Source: an uncultured Lachnospiraceae bacterium
GTDB taxonomy: Bacteria; Bacillota; Clostridia; Lachnospirales; Lachnospiraceae
Direction of reading: 5' to 3'
DNA length: 64,000 nucleotides
Assembly: GCA_910584945.1 (NCBI GenBank)
Contig: CAJUDY010000001.1
Span: 93,279-157,278 of the forward strand
In this document: positions 42,252-52,009 of the stretch, piece after piece
Position numbering within the stretch: the first letter of the stretch is position 1
Layout of the letters: the number at the start of each line of letters is the position of its first letter
The notes under the pieces: generated by a model
The model's input: only the letters and a program-made list of their open reading frames with translations
Databases searched by the model: none
Told to the model about the DNA's origin: nothing
Program-made: the position numbers and the translations under genes

Positions 42252-45200
42252 ATGAATGAACAGATCAGGATGGAATGTGCAGCAAAGGGAATGTACGATC
42301 CGCAGTTCGAGCATGATAACTGCGGCATCGGCGCTGTGGTCAATATCAAGGGCGTGAAAACCCACAAGACGGTGGAGGACGCCTTAAGTATTGTCGAGAA
42401 TCTGGAGCACCGGGCAGGAAAGGACGCCGAGGGCAAGACCGGCGACGGCGTGGGCATTATGGTCCAGATATCCCATAAATTTTTCAAAAAAGAATGCAAA
42501 GCCTGCGGCATCGCTCTGGGCGAGGAGCGGGAGTACGGGATCGGCATGATTTTCCTGCCCCAGGACGAGCTGAAGCGCAATCAGGCAAAGAAGATGTTTG
42601 AGATCATTGTGGAAAAGGAAGGCATGCACTTCCTGGGCTGGAGAGAAGTGACCACGAACCCGAAAGTACTTGGGTCTAAGGCGCTCCAGAAGATGCCGGC
42701 CATCATGCAGGCTTTTATCAAGAAGCCGGAGGAAGTAAAGAGCGGACTGGATTTTGACCGGAAGCTTTATATTGCAAGAAGGGTATTTGAACAGTCCAAC
42801 GACGACGCCTATGTGGTCTCCTGTTCCAGCCGGACGCTGATCTACAAAGGTATGTTTCTGGTGGGCCAGCTTCGGGAATTTTTCCTGGATCTGAAGAGCC
42901 CGGATTACGAGAGCGCCATCGCGCTGGTGCACTCCCGCTTTTCCACCAACACCCTGCCCAGCTGGGAGCGGGCCCATCCTTACCGCTTCCTGGTACATAA
43001 CGGCGAGATCAACACGATCAAAGGAAACGCCGACAAGATGCTGGCCAGGGAGGAGACCGCAGAGTCTGAATATCTGAAAGGGGAATTCCACAAGGTCCTG
43101 CCGGTGATCAGCGCCTCCGGTTCTGACTCCGCCATGCTGGACAACACGCTGGAATTCCTGGTTATGAGCGGCATGGACCTGGCGCTGGCCATGATGATCC
43201 TCATTCCGGAACCTTGGGTGAACAACCGCACCATGTCCCAGAAGAAGAAAGACTTCTATCAATATTACGCTACCATGATGGAGCCCTGGGACGGCCCGGC
43301 TTCCATCCTGTTCACGGACGGAGATGTGATGGGCGCTGTGCTGGACCGCAACGGTCTGCGCCCCTCCAGATATTATGTGACGACGGACGATCAGCTGATC
43401 CTCTCATCAGAAGTAGGAGTGCTGGACATCGAGCCTTCCAAGATCCTGGTGAAGGAACGGCTGCATCCGGGCAAGATGCTCCTGGTGGATACGAAGCAGG
43501 GAAGAATCATCGACGACGACGAACTAAAAGAAAGCTATGCGAGACGTCAGCCCTACGGGGAGTGGCTGGACCACAACCTGGCCAATCTGTCGGAGCTTAA
43601 GATCCCCAATCAGCGGATCGAGGAGCACACGCCGGAAGAGCGCATGCGGCTTCAGAAAGCCTTTGGATACAGCTATGAGGACATCCGGAATTCCATTATG
43701 CATATGGCGGAGCATGGTTCCGAGGCAACTTCCGCCATGGGCATCGACGTGCCTCTGGCAGCTCTTTCCGATCACCATCAGCCGCTGTTCAACTATTTCA
43801 AACAGCTGTTTGCCCAGGTGACCAATCCGCCTATCGACGCCATCCGGGAGAAGATCGTCACCTCCACCAGCATTTACGTGGGAAAAGACGGCAACCTTCT
43901 GGAGGAGCGGCCGGAGAACTGCTGCGTCCTTCGGATCAACAATCCGATTCTGACCAACACGGATCTTCTGAAGATCAAGACCATGAAAAAAGAAGGCTTC
44001 AAAGTAGAAGTCCTTCCGATTACCTACTATAAGAATACCAGCCTGGAACGGGCGCTGGATCGTCTGTTCCTGGAGGCGGACCGGGCCTATCGGGACGGCG
44101 TGAACATCCTGATCCTGTCGGACCGGGGAGTGGATGAAAATCATGTGGCGATTCCGTCCCTTCTGGCGGTCTCCGCCCTGCAGCAGCATCTGGTCCGGAC
44201 GAAGAAGGGAACGGCCGTGTCCATCATCCTGGAGTCGGGAGAACCAAGAGAAGTGCACCATTTTGCGACGCTTTTGGGCTACGGCGCCTGCGCCATCAAT
44301 CCTTACCTGGCTCAGGAGAGCATCAAGGAGCTGATCGACAAGCATATATTGAACAAAGACTACTATGCGGCTGTGGACGACTACAATCAGGCGGTGATCA
44401 ATGGCATCGTCAAGACCGCCTCCAAGATGGGAATCTCCACGATTCAGTCCTATATGGGTTCCAAGATCTTCGAGGCCATCGGCATCAGCAAGAAGGTGGT
44501 GGACAAATATTTTACTAACACCGTCAGCCGGATCGGCGGCATCGGCTTAAAAGAGATTGAAGAACAGGTGGAACTGCTCCACTCGGCCGCCTTTGATCCG
44601 CTGGGCCTGGAGACCACGCCGGCCCTGGAGAGTCTGGGACTTCACAAGGAGAGAAGCTCCGGGGAAGAGCATCTTTATAATCCCCGGACCATTCATCTTC
44701 TGCAGCAGTCCACCAGAGAAGGCAGCTACGAGCTGTTCAAAGAGTACACCAAACTGGTCAACGGGGAGAATAATCACGGCCAGATCCGCACCCTTCTGGA
44801 CTTTAAATATCCGAAAAAAGGGATTCCCATCGAGGAAGTGGAGAGCGTGGACTCCATCGTCACCCGCTTTAAGACCGGAGCCATGTCCTACGGTTCCATC
44901 TCCCAGGAGGCTCACGAATGTCTGGCCATCGCTATGAACCAGATTCACGGAAAGTCCAACACCGGCGAGGGCGGTGAGAGCATTGAGCGTCTGACCATCG
45001 GTCCTGACGGAAAGAACAGATGTTCGTCTATCAAGCAGGTGGCCAGCGCCCGCTTCGGCGTCACCTCCCGCTATCTGGTCAGCGCCAAAGAGATTCAGAT
45101 CAAGATGGCCCAGGGGGCGAAGCCCGGGGAGGGCGGACATCTGCCGGGAGGCAAAGTTTATCCGTGGATTGCCAGGACCAGGCTCTCCACGCCGGGCGTC

Positions 45201-46802
45201 AGCCTGATCTCGCCGCCGCCCCATCACGATATCTATTCCATCGAGGACCTGGCCCAGTTGATCTATGATCTGAAAAATGCCAACAAGGATGCTCGCATCT
45301 CCGTGAAGCTGGTATCCGAGGCAGGCGTGGGCACCGTGGCCGCGGGCGTGGCAAAGGCCGGAGCCCAGGTGATCCTGATCTCGGGTTACGACGGAGGCAC
45401 CGGCGCGGCTCCCGCCAGCTCCATCCACAACGCGGGCCTGCCCTGGGAACTTGGCCTGACGGAGACCCACCAGACCCTGCTCATCAACGGACTCCGCAAT
45501 AAAGTGCGCATCGAGACCGACGGAAAGCTCATGAGCGGAAGAGACGTGGCCATCGCGGCCATGCTGGGGGCGGAGGAATTCGGATTTGCCACGGCTCCCC
45601 TGGTGACCATGGGCTGTGTGATGATGCGGGTCTGCAATCTGGACACCTGCCCCGTGGGTGTGGCGACCCAGAATCCGAAGCTTCGCAAACGCTTCAAGGG
45701 CAAACCGGAATATGTGGTGAACTTTATGAAATTCATCGCTCAGGATCTGCGGGAATATATGGCGAGACTGGGTGTGAAGACACTGGATGAGCTGGTGGGC
45801 CGCTCGGATCTTCTGAAAGTAAAGGAGAACCGGGAAGGACGGATGGCCACCATCGATCTGGACCGGATTCTGTACAATCCTTACGCGGGAAAAGGCCAGA
45901 AGGTGATCTTCGATCCCAGACAAGTCTACCACTTCGGCCTGGAGAAGACCGTCGACGAACAGGTGTTTGTAAAAGAGTTAAAGTCCGCGCTGGAAAAGGG
46001 ACAGAGGCGCAGCATTGAGGTGGATGTGAGCAACACGGACCGGGCAGTGGGCACCATCTTCGGCGCGGAGATCACCAGACGGTATCCGGAAGGACTGCCG
46101 GAGGACACCTTTACGGTCAAATGTACCGGTGCAGGCGGGCAGAGCTTCGGCGCCTTTATCCCCAGGGGACTGACCCTGGAACTGGTGGGAGACTCCAACG
46201 ATTACTTCGGAAAAGGACTCTCCGGCGGGAAGCTGATCGTCTATCCGCCCAAGGGTGTGACCTATAAAAAAGATGAGAATATGATCATCGGCAATGTGGC
46301 CTTTTACGGCGCTACCAGCGGAAAGGCTTACATCGGCGGCGTGGCGGGAGAGCGGTTCTGCGTGCGGAACTCCGGAGCCCGGGCGGTAGTAGAGGGAACC
46401 GGCGACCATGGCTGCGAGTATATGACCGGCGGCTGCGTGGTGATCTTAGGCCAGGTGGGCAAGAATTTCGCGGCCGGTATGAGCGGCGGCGTGGCCTATG
46501 TGCTGGACGAGGAGCAGGATCTCTACACGAAGGTAAACAAATCCATGGTAAGGCTGGAGGAAGTTGCCAATAAATACGACGTCCAGGAACTCAAAGACAT
46601 GATCAAGGAACATGTGGCCTACACCAACTCCGAGAAGGGCAAACAGATCCTCGACCATTTCGAGCAGTATCTGCCCAGGTTCAAGAAGATTATACCAAAT
46701 GATTATAAAAGAATGCTGAGCCTGATCGTCCAGATGGAGGAGAAGGGCATGAACACGGAACAGGCACAGATTGAAGCGTTTTACACGGTCAAGAGAGGAT
46801 AG
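42252..46802 (+). CDS. gltB: Glutamate synthase, large subunit
   Basis: GltB converts 2-oxoglutarate plus glutamine into two glutamates. The 1516-residue protein begins with a propeptide, and the glutaminase nucleophile is Cys24 in FEHDNCGIGAVV. The central and FMN-binding synthase domains follow, with GEGGESIERLTIG and AQGAKPGEGGHLPG. The 3Fe-4S ligands are Cys1122, Cys1128 and Cys1133 in CVMMRVCNLDTCPVG. A right-handed beta-helix C-terminal domain shows GAGGQSFGAF, and GVAGERFCVRNSGA. The length is standard. It pairs with gltD 12 bases downstream. An AGAAGGG site precedes the ATG. Confidence 0.98.
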   Translation: MNEQIRMECAAKGMYDPQFEHDNCGIGAVVNIKGVKTHKTVEDALSIVENLEHRAGKDAEGKTGDGVGIMVQISHKFFKKECKACGIALGEEREYGIGMIFLPQDELKRNQAKKMFEIIVEKEGMHFLGWREVTTNPKVLGSKALQKMPAIMQAFIKKPEEVKSGLDFDRKLYIARRVFEQSNDDAYVVSCSSRTLIYKGMFLVGQLREFFLDLKSPDYESAIALVHSRFSTNTLPSWERAHPYRFLVHNGEINTIKGNADKMLAREETAESEYLKGEFHKVLPVISASGSDSAMLDNTLEFLVMSGMDLALAMMILIPEPWVNNRTMSQKKKDFYQYYATMMEPWDGPASILFTDGDVMGAVLDRNGLRPSRYYVTTDDQLILSSEVGVLDIEPSKILVKERLHPGKMLLVDTKQGRIIDDDELKESYARRQPYGEWLDHNLANLSELKIPNQRIEEHTPEERMRLQKAFGYSYEDIRNSIMHMAEHGSEATSAMGIDVPLAALSDHHQPLFNYFKQLFAQVTNPPIDAIREKIVTSTSIYVGKDGNLLEERPENCCVLRINNPILTNTDLLKIKTMKKEGFKVEVLPITYYKNTSLERALDRLFLEADRAYRDGVNILILSDRGVDENHVAIPSLLAVSALQQHLVRTKKGTAVSIILESGEPREVHHFATLLGYGACAINPYLAQESIKELIDKHILNKDYYAAVDDYNQAVINGIVKTASKMGISTIQSYMGSKIFEAIGISKKVVDKYFTNTVSRIGGIGLKEIEEQVELLHSAAFDPLGLETTPALESLGLHKERSSGEEHLYNPRTIHLLQQSTREGSYELFKEYTKLVNGENNHGQIRTLLDFKYPKKGIPIEEVESVDSIVTRFKTGAMSYGSISQEAHECLAIAMNQIHGKSNTGEGGESIERLTIGPDGKNRCSSIKQVASARFGVTSRYLVSAKEIQIKMAQGAKPGEGGHLPGGKVYPWIARTRLSTPGVSLISPPPHHDIYSIEDLAQLIYDLKNANKDARISVKLVSEAGVGTVAAGVAKAGAQVILISGYDGGTGAAPASSIHNAGLPWELGLTETHQTLLINGLRNKVRIETDGKLMSGRDVAIAAMLGAEEFGFATAPLVTMGCVMMRVCNLDTCPVGVATQNPKLRKRFKGKPEYVVNFMKFIAQDLREYMARLGVKTLDELVGRSDLLKVKENREGRMATIDLDRILYNPYAGKGQKVIFDPRQVYHFGLEKTVDEQVFVKELKSALEKGQRRSIEVDVSNTDRAVGTIFGAEITRRYPEGLPEDTFTVKCTGAGGQSFGAFIPRGLTLELVGDSNDYFGKGLSGGKLIVYPPKGVTYKKDENMIIGNVAFYGATSGKAYIGGVAGERFCVRNSGARAVVEGTGDHGCEYMTGGCVVILGQVGKNFAAGMSGGVAYVLDEEQDLYTKVNKSMVRLEEVANKYDVQELKDMIKEHVAYTNSEKGKQILDHFEQYLPRFKKIIPNDYKRMLSLIVQMEEKGMNTEQAQIEAFYTVKRG

Positions 46803-46814
46803 GAGGCACGGATC

Positions 46815-48299
46815 ATGGGAAAACCAACAGGATTTTTGGACTATGAGCGCAAGGATGCGAAAGCGGAGGCGCCCCTTGAGAGAATCAAGCACTTTCATGA
46901 ATTTCACACGCCGCTTCCCAGGTCAGAGCAGGAGAAGCAGGGCGCCCGGTGTATGGCCTGCGGCGTGCCCTTCTGCCAGGCGGGCCAGATGATCGGAGGC
47001 ATGATGTCCGGCTGTCCTCTCCAGAATATGGTTCCCGAGTGGAACGATCTTCTGTATCTGGGCAACTGGGAGGAGGCGTACTACCGGCTTATCAAGACCA
47101 GCAATTTTCCGGAGTTCACCGGCCGGGTCTGCCCGGGACTGTGCGAGGCCGCCTGCACCTGCAACCTGAACGGGGACCCGGTGGGGACCAAGAGCAACGA
47201 GCTGGCCATCATCGAGAACGCCTACCGCATGGGATACGCCCATGCCAGACCGCCCAAGGTGCGCACGGGCAAGAAGGTGGCGGTCATCGGCTCCGGGCCT
47301 TCCGGGCTTGCCGTGGCGGATCAGCTGAACCGGAGAGGTCATCTGGTCACAGTCTATGAGCGCAGAGACCGGGTGGGGGGACTTTTGCGGTACGGAATCC
47401 CCAACATGAAGCTGGAGAAGCAGATCATCGACCGGAAGGTGGAGATCATGAAGGAGGAGGGAATCCATTTTGTGGTCAACTGCAACATCGGCGTGGATGT
47501 GAAAGCAGAGCAGATTCTGAAAGAATATGACAAGGTGGTGCTCTGCTGCGGAGCGGCGAATCCAAGAGACATCAAGGCGCCGGGGCGGGACGCCAAGGGA
47601 ATCTACTTTGCGGTGGATTTTCTGACGGCTACCACCAGGAGCCTTCTGGACTCCAACTTTGCGGACAAAAAGTTCATTCCGGCAGAGGGAAAGAATGTGC
47701 TGGTCATCGGCGGCGGCGACACGGGCAACGACTGTGTGGGAACTTCCATCCGCCTAGGCTGCAAGTCTGTGACCCAGCTGGAGATGATGCCGAAGCTTCC
47801 GGATGCCCGGGCGGACAATAACCCCTGGCCTGTGTGGCCCCGGGTATGCAAGACCGATTACGGCCAGCAGGAGTCCATTGCCAAGTTCGGGCACGATCCC
47901 CGGATCTATCAGACCACGGTGCAGGAGTTTGTCAAGGACAAGAACGGCAATGTGAAGCAGGCGAAGATCGTAAAACTTACAAGCCAGAAGGATGAGAAAA
48001 GCGGCCGTATGATGATGGTTCCCGTGGAGGGCAGCGAGTTTGTGCTGGACGTGGAGCTGGTGCTGATCGCGGCGGGCTTTCTGGGGAGCCAGGACTATGT
48101 GACCAAGGCCTTCGGCGTCAACGTGGACGCCAGAACCAATGTGGCCACCGAGGCAGGGAAGCACGCCACCAATGTTCCAAATGTCTTCACCGCCGGAGAC
48201 ATGCACATCGGCCAGTCCCTGGTGGTCCGCGCCATCCGGGAAGGCCGGGATGCGGCCAAAGAAGTGGACGCGGCGCTGATGGGGTATACGAATCTGTAA
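46815..48299 (+). CDS. gltD: Glutamate synthase, small subunit
   Basis: GltD passes electrons from NAD(P)H through FAD and iron-sulfur clusters to GltB. The N-terminal Cys motifs CMACGVPFC and GRVCPGLCEAACT are the [4Fe-4S] ligands. The FAD Rossmann motif is VAVIGSGPSGLAVADQL with YERRDRVGGLLRYGIP; the NAD(P)H Rossmann motif is VLVIGGGDTGNDCVGTS. The ending FTAGDMHIGQSLVVRAI is typical. The length of 494 residues is normal. It lies 12 bases after gltB with AGGAGGCACGG ahead, so the subunits are co-expressed. Confidence 0.97.
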   Translation: MGKPTGFLDYERKDAKAEAPLERIKHFHEFHTPLPRSEQEKQGARCMACGVPFCQAGQMIGGMMSGCPLQNMVPEWNDLLYLGNWEEAYYRLIKTSNFPEFTGRVCPGLCEAACTCNLNGDPVGTKSNELAIIENAYRMGYAHARPPKVRTGKKVAVIGSGPSGLAVADQLNRRGHLVTVYERRDRVGGLLRYGIPNMKLEKQIIDRKVEIMKEEGIHFVVNCNIGVDVKAEQILKEYDKVVLCCGAANPRDIKAPGRDAKGIYFAVDFLTATTRSLLDSNFADKKFIPAEGKNVLVIGGGDTGNDCVGTSIRLGCKSVTQLEMMPKLPDARADNNPWPVWPRVCKTDYGQQESIAKFGHDPRIYQTTVQEFVKDKNGNVKQAKIVKLTSQKDEKSGRMMMVPVEGSEFVLDVELVLIAAGFLGSQDYVTKAFGVNVDARTNVATEAGKHATNVPNVFTAGDMHIGQSLVVRAIREGRDAAKEVDAALMGYTNL

Positions 48300-48377
48300 A
48301 AATGTGGGAAGGACATCCCGGCTGTGAGATGCGGCAGGGGCGCTGGAAGATGCGCGCAAAGCGAAAGAGAAGTTCCG

Positions 48378-48416
48378 GCGGGGGGATGGGAAACCATACC
48401 CCCGCTCTGTCCTTTT
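48378..48416. terminator. Hairpin with GAAA tetraloop between gltD and the aldo/keto reductase
   Basis: GCGGGGG-G-ATGG at 48378-48389 pairs with CCAT-A-CCCCCGC at 48394-48405 around GAAA, with one G-A mismatch. TTTT comes seven bases later, so termination of gltBD is likely but not textbook. The flanking 75 bases show nothing else clear. Confidence 0.5.
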
Positions 48417-48452
48417 GAAAACCGGACGGGAAGGATGGACAAAAGTCCTGGA

Positions 48453-49475
48453 TCAGAAGGCCTTCCCCGCCAGGATCTCCTTGTAGTCCTCGTAGTTGCG
48501 CCTGAGAAGCTCCGGCGTGTCCAGTCCGTAGGGACACTTCTTCTTACAGGCGCCGCAGTGCTTGCAGTCCTCGATCTTTTTCATCTTCTCCTGCCACTCG
48601 GGTGTCAGGTAGGGAGCAGAGGGAGACCGGCGCAGGAGCAGGGACATGCGGGCGCAGTTGTTGATCTCGATGCCGACGGCGCAGGGCATACAGTAGCCGC
48701 AGCCCCGGCAGAAGTCGCCCAGAAGCTCTTTGCGGTCCTTTTCGATGACGGCGGAGAGTTCCTCGTTCATGGAGGGCGGATTGGTCACAAAGGAGAGGAA
48801 CTGGTCTAACTCTTCCTCCCGCTGGATGCCCCATAAGGGCAGGGTCTCCGGGTACTGGGCCTGGAAGGCGTAGGCGGCTGCCGCGTTGGTGATCAGCCCG
48901 CCGGAAAGGGCCTTCATGGACAGGAAGCCCATATCCTTTTGCCGGCAGCCTTCCAGCAGTTTTAATTCCGGCTCGCCGGACAGATAGCAGAAGGGGAACT
49001 GTAAGGTCTCGTAAAGTCCGCTGCCGATGGCTTCCCGGGCCACGTTCAGCCGGTGGTTGGTGATGCCGATGTGCAGGATCATGCCCTTTTTCTTCGCCTC
49101 CAGAGCGGCGTCATAAAGACCGCTTTCATCTCTTGGCTTCGGACAAAAGGCAGGGTTGTGGAACTGGTAGATATCCAGATGATCCGTCTTCAGGTTTTGA
49201 AGCGTCGTCTCCAGATCCTTCCAGAACCCTTCCGCGGTAGCCGCCCCGGTTTTGGAAGAGATAAAGATCTGTTCCCGGCGGTCCGAAAAAGCGGCCCCTA
49301 ACTTCTCTTCGCTGTCCGTATACAGACGGGCAGTATCGTAGAAGCGGATGCCCCCGTCATAGGCTTTGTGCAGCAGTCGGACCGCCTCGTCTTTGGGGAT
49401 TCTCTGGATCGGAAGGGCTCCGAAGCCGTTCTTGTTGACGGTGATCTCTGTTTTTCCAAGTCTTACATTTTCCAT
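48453..49475 (-). CDS. Aldo/keto reductase with C-terminal ferredoxin-like [4Fe-4S] domain
   Basis: This predicted oxidoreductase has 340 residues. The aldo/keto reductase barrel shows FGALPIQRI, GIRFYDTARLYTDSEEKLG (Asp and Tyr of the catalytic set), SSKTGA, the His in LDIYQFHNP, and ILHIGITNHR. From about residue 255 a 2[4Fe-4S]-type domain follows, with FCRGCGYCMPCAVGI and DCKHCGACKKKCPYGL. Such fusions are common in anaerobic Clostridia; the substrate is unknown. I chose ATG 49475, ten bases after AAGGAG on the minus strand; the upstream TTG is too close to that site. It is divergent from the sugar-kinase gene. Confidence 0.88.
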   Translation of the reverse strand: MENVRLGKTEITVNKNGFGALPIQRIPKDEAVRLLHKAYDGGIRFYDTARLYTDSEEKLGAAFSDRREQIFISSKTGAATAEGFWKDLETTLQNLKTDHLDIYQFHNPAFCPKPRDESGLYDAALEAKKKGMILHIGITNHRLNVAREAIGSGLYETLQFPFCYLSGEPELKLLEGCRQKDMGFLSMKALSGGLITNAAAAYAFQAQYPETLPLWGIQREEELDQFLSFVTNPPSMNEELSAVIEKDRKELLGDFCRGCGYCMPCAVGIEINNCARMSLLLRRSPSAPYLTPEWQEKMKKIEDCKHCGACKKKCPYGLDTPELLRRNYEDYKEILAGKAF

Positions 49476-49514
49476 ATGATACAAACTCCTTTTTTATAAA
49501 ATGTAAATCTCCTC

Positions 49515-49543
49515 TTGCAATTCTTTTTTACTGTATTTAATAT
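49515..49543 (+). promoter_or_regulatory. Promoter toward the sugar kinase
   Basis: TTGCAA at 49515-49520 and TAATAT at 49538-49543 have a 17-base spacer. Its -10 overlaps the -10 of the opposing promoter. Confidence 0.6.
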
Positions 49544-49570
49544 TAGAACATAAGTATATTTTTTTTGCAA
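49542..49570 (-). promoter_or_regulatory. Promoter toward the aldo/keto reductase
   Basis: On the minus strand TTGCAA (49565-49570) and TCTAAT (49542-49547) have a 17-base spacer. TTGCAATTC followed by T-rich sequence occurs at both 49515 and 49565 as a direct repeat 50 bp apart. Confidence 0.55.
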
Positions 49571-49598
49571 TTCGTTTTTGAAAAAAGGGGGATTTTCT

Positions 49599-50750
49599 AT
49601 GGAAAAGAAGATCATGGTGGCGGGACATCTGTGCGTGGACCTTACGCCGGTATTCCCGGAAGGCAAAAGTCAGAATCTTTTGGACTATCTGATTCCCGGA
49701 AAACTGATTCATATGAAGCCGGCGACCATCCATACCGGGGGCGTGGTGGCCAACACAGGGCTTGCCATGAAAAAGCTTGGGGCGGATGTGCGGCTGGTGG
49801 GAAAAGTAGGGGACGATGCCTTTGGAGATCTTGTGCGGGGGATAATGCGAAAATATGACGCAGATCAGGATGTTCTGGTGGACCCAAAAGTCTCCACTTC
49901 TTACACGATCGTGCTGGCGCCTCCGGGAGTAGACCGGATCTTTCTGCACAATCCCGGGGCCAACGACTGCTTCGGCGCGGACGATATCACGGACGAGATG
50001 CTTTTGGGCATGGATCTGTTTCATTTTGGATATCCGCCGCTTCTTAAGCGGATGTATCAGGACGGGGGCGCAGAGCTCATCCGCCTGCTTCGCAGGGTCC
50101 GGGAAAAGGGGATCGCGGTCTCTCTGGACCTGGCGGCGGTGGACGAGGCGTCCGAGGCGGGGCAGGCGGACTGGAAGCAGATCTTGACGGAGGTCCTTCC
50201 GCTGGTGGACTTCTTCGTCCCCAGCGCTGAGGAATTGTGCTATATGCTGGACCGCGGCCGGTATGAGGAATGGATGAAGAGAGCGGCGGGGCGCGACGTG
50301 ACGGAGATCCTTCATGTGGAAAAGGACATCCGGCCCCTGGCAGAGCAGGCGGTCGGGCTTGGCGCAAAGATCATGCTGATCAAGTGCGGGGCGTCAGGTA
50401 TGTATTACCGCACTGCTTCGAAGGAGGTCATCGCAAAAATATCACAGCGGGCGGGTCTTCATGTAGAGCGCTGGTCTGATCTGGAGGGATTCGAAGGAAG
50501 CTTTGTGCCCAAGAGAGTACGCTCCGGCACCGGGGCCGGAGATTCCAGTATCGCGGCGTTTCTGTGCGCCTGTTTAAGGGGATATCCGGCCGCAGCGTGC
50601 GTCCGGCTGGCGGCGGCGGAAGGGGCTTCCTGCGTGGAAGAGTTCGACGCTTTAAGCGGGGTGAAGACGCTGGAAGAGCTGGAGGAGAAAATCAGAGGGG
50701 GATGGGGGCAGAGAAAAATGGTCAAAATGACGGGGAAAAACCGGACATGA
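49599..50750 (+). CDS. PfkB-family carbohydrate kinase
   Basis: This is a predicted cytosolic sugar or nucleoside kinase of the ribokinase family, 383 residues, longer than the usual 310. The N-terminal block GHLCVDLTPVFPEG and the GG motif HTGGVVANTGLAMKKLGADV bind the substrate. The anion hole and catalytic Asp315 lie in RSGTGAGDSSIAAFL. The extra length is mostly in the ELCYMLDRGRYEEWMKR and VERWSDLEGFEG regions. I chose ATG 49599 after AAGGGGG. It stands 101 bases ahead of a sugar importer, so it may phosphorylate the imported compound. An operator-like palindrome overlaps its stop codon. Confidence 0.88.
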   Translation: MEKKIMVAGHLCVDLTPVFPEGKSQNLLDYLIPGKLIHMKPATIHTGGVVANTGLAMKKLGADVRLVGKVGDDAFGDLVRGIMRKYDADQDVLVDPKVSTSYTIVLAPPGVDRIFLHNPGANDCFGADDITDEMLLGMDLFHFGYPPLLKRMYQDGGAELIRLLRRVREKGIAVSLDLAAVDEASEAGQADWKQILTEVLPLVDFFVPSAEELCYMLDRGRYEEWMKRAAGRDVTEILHVEKDIRPLAEQAVGLGAKIMLIKCGASGMYYRTASKEVIAKISQRAGLHVERWSDLEGFEGSFVPKRVRSGTGAGDSSIAAFLCACLRGYPAAACVRLAAAEGASCVEEFDALSGVKTLEELEEKIRGGWGQRKMVKMTGKNRT

Positions 50751-50760
50751 CAAATGTCAT
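50747..50760. promoter_or_regulatory. Perfect palindrome ahead of the sugar importer (candidate operator)
   Basis: ATGACA-AA-TGTCAT covers the kinase stop codon and lies about 90 bases before the binding-protein start. Downstream, TGCACA at 50785-50790 and TAAGAT at 50807-50812 (16-base spacer) may be the promoter. The response regulator of this locus is one possible ligand. Confidence 0.45.
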
Positions 50761-50851
50761 CTCAAAATGGTTACAATTTACAGGTGCACAAATCAGAAAA
50801 ATCGATTAAGATAGGACATGTAATACAAATAACTCTATGGGAGGAATAAAA

Positions 50852-51901
50852 ATGAAGAGAAAATTTGTAAGCGCACTGTTATGTACCGCCCTGGTTGCAG
50901 CGATGACAGTTGGATGCGGCGGAAAATCTGAGACCGCAGACGCACCGGCAGCGGATGCGCCGGCAGCAGAGGAAGAGGCAGAAGCAGAGGCTCCGGAAGC
51001 GGATGACGCGGCAGGCGAGGCTGAGACCGAGACCCCGTCCGCAGGCGGCGGAAGAATATTCGGCTACACCTGTATGGATGGAACCAATCCCTTCTTCGTA
51101 ACGCTGGAAGCAGCCATCAGAGAAGTGGTAGAGGGCAACGGCGATACCCTGATCTCCATGGACCCGGGCAATGATTCCAACACCCAGATCGACCAGATTG
51201 AGGATATGATTTCCAGAGGCGTTGAGATCATGTTCGTGAACCCGGTGGATGCAGACGGCATCATCCCGGCTCTGGATATGCTCAAAGATGCGGATGTTAC
51301 CATGTTTGGTTTTGATACCCAGGTAGGCGATATGAGTTATCTGACCTCCTATGCAGGCTCCGATAACTACAACGCAGGTTATGTATGCGGCGAAGACCTG
51401 GCAAAGAAAGTTCCGGAGGGCGGCGATATCCTGGTACTGGATTCCCCGACCATGCAGTCTGTCACCGACAGAACCGATGGTTTCCTGAAAGCAATCGAGG
51501 AGTCCGGCGTGACGTTCAATGTAGTCGGCCAGCAGGATGCGCAGGGCAACCAGCAGGTAGCTAATGAGAAGGCAACCGACCTTCTGACGGCGAACCCGGA
51601 CGTAGTGGCAATCTTCGGCGGCAATGACCCGACTGCTCTCGGCGCATATGCGGCAGCAGACGCGGCAGGCGTATCCCCGATGATCTACGGTGTGGACGGA
51701 TCTCCGGATGTGAAAGCGCTTCTGAAAGACACCATGCTGGAAGGTACCGGCGCTCAGTCTCCGATCACCATCGGCAAGACCATCGCTGAGACCGCATACA
51801 AATGGCTGGACGGCGAGACCGTAGAAGACTTTATTCCGATCGAGACATTCCTTGTAACCGCGGACAATGTAGACGATTACGGAACCGACGGATGGCAGTA
51901 A
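50852..51901 (+). CDS. Sugar ABC importer substrate-binding lipoprotein (ribose/galactose type)
   Basis: This is a lipid-anchored type I periplasmic-binding protein (Peripla_BP_4) of 349 residues. The signal ends in the lipobox TVGC (Cys22), followed by an Ala/Glu-rich spacer of about 40 residues. The sugar-binding domain begins at IFGYTCMDGTNPFF and contains ISMDPGNDSNTQIDQIEDMI, FVNPVDADGI, FGGNDPTALGAYAA and IYGVDGSPDVKALL. I chose ATG 50852 because GGAGG lies seven bases ahead. A terminator follows, then the ATPase and permease genes. It is clearly a paralogue of the binding protein at 54562-55506. Confidence 0.92.
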   Translation: MKRKFVSALLCTALVAAMTVGCGGKSETADAPAADAPAAEEEAEAEAPEADDAAGEAETETPSAGGGRIFGYTCMDGTNPFFVTLEAAIREVVEGNGDTLISMDPGNDSNTQIDQIEDMISRGVEIMFVNPVDADGIIPALDMLKDADVTMFGFDTQVGDMSYLTSYAGSDNYNAGYVCGEDLAKKVPEGGDILVLDSPTMQSVTDRTDGFLKAIEESGVTFNVVGQQDAQGNQQVANEKATDLLTANPDVVAIFGGNDPTALGAYAAADAAGVSPMIYGVDGSPDVKALLKDTMLEGTGAQSPITIGKTIAETAYKWLDGETVEDFIPIETFLVTADNVDDYGTDGWQ

Positions 51902-51939
51902 ACAGTAAAGATATCCGTAACTGGTAACCAGACAGTTAG

Positions 51940-51976
51940 AGGGCTTTGCTCCTGACAGCGGAGCAAAGCCCTTTTC
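51940..51976 (+). terminator. Terminator between the binding protein and importer ATPase
   Basis: AGGGCTTTGCTCC pairs perfectly with GGAGCAAAGCCCT around TGACAGC, followed by TTTTC. It should allow high binding-protein expression with partial read-through. Confidence 0.88.
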
Positions 51977-52009
51977 TGAATACATATACAGACAGGTGGT
52001 GGCGATTTC

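Noticed and set aside
44547..45932. 461-codon open frame on the minus strand inside gltB
   Set aside because: It is the antisense shadow of a strongly conserved gene; its translation has no recognisable domain and no ribosome site.
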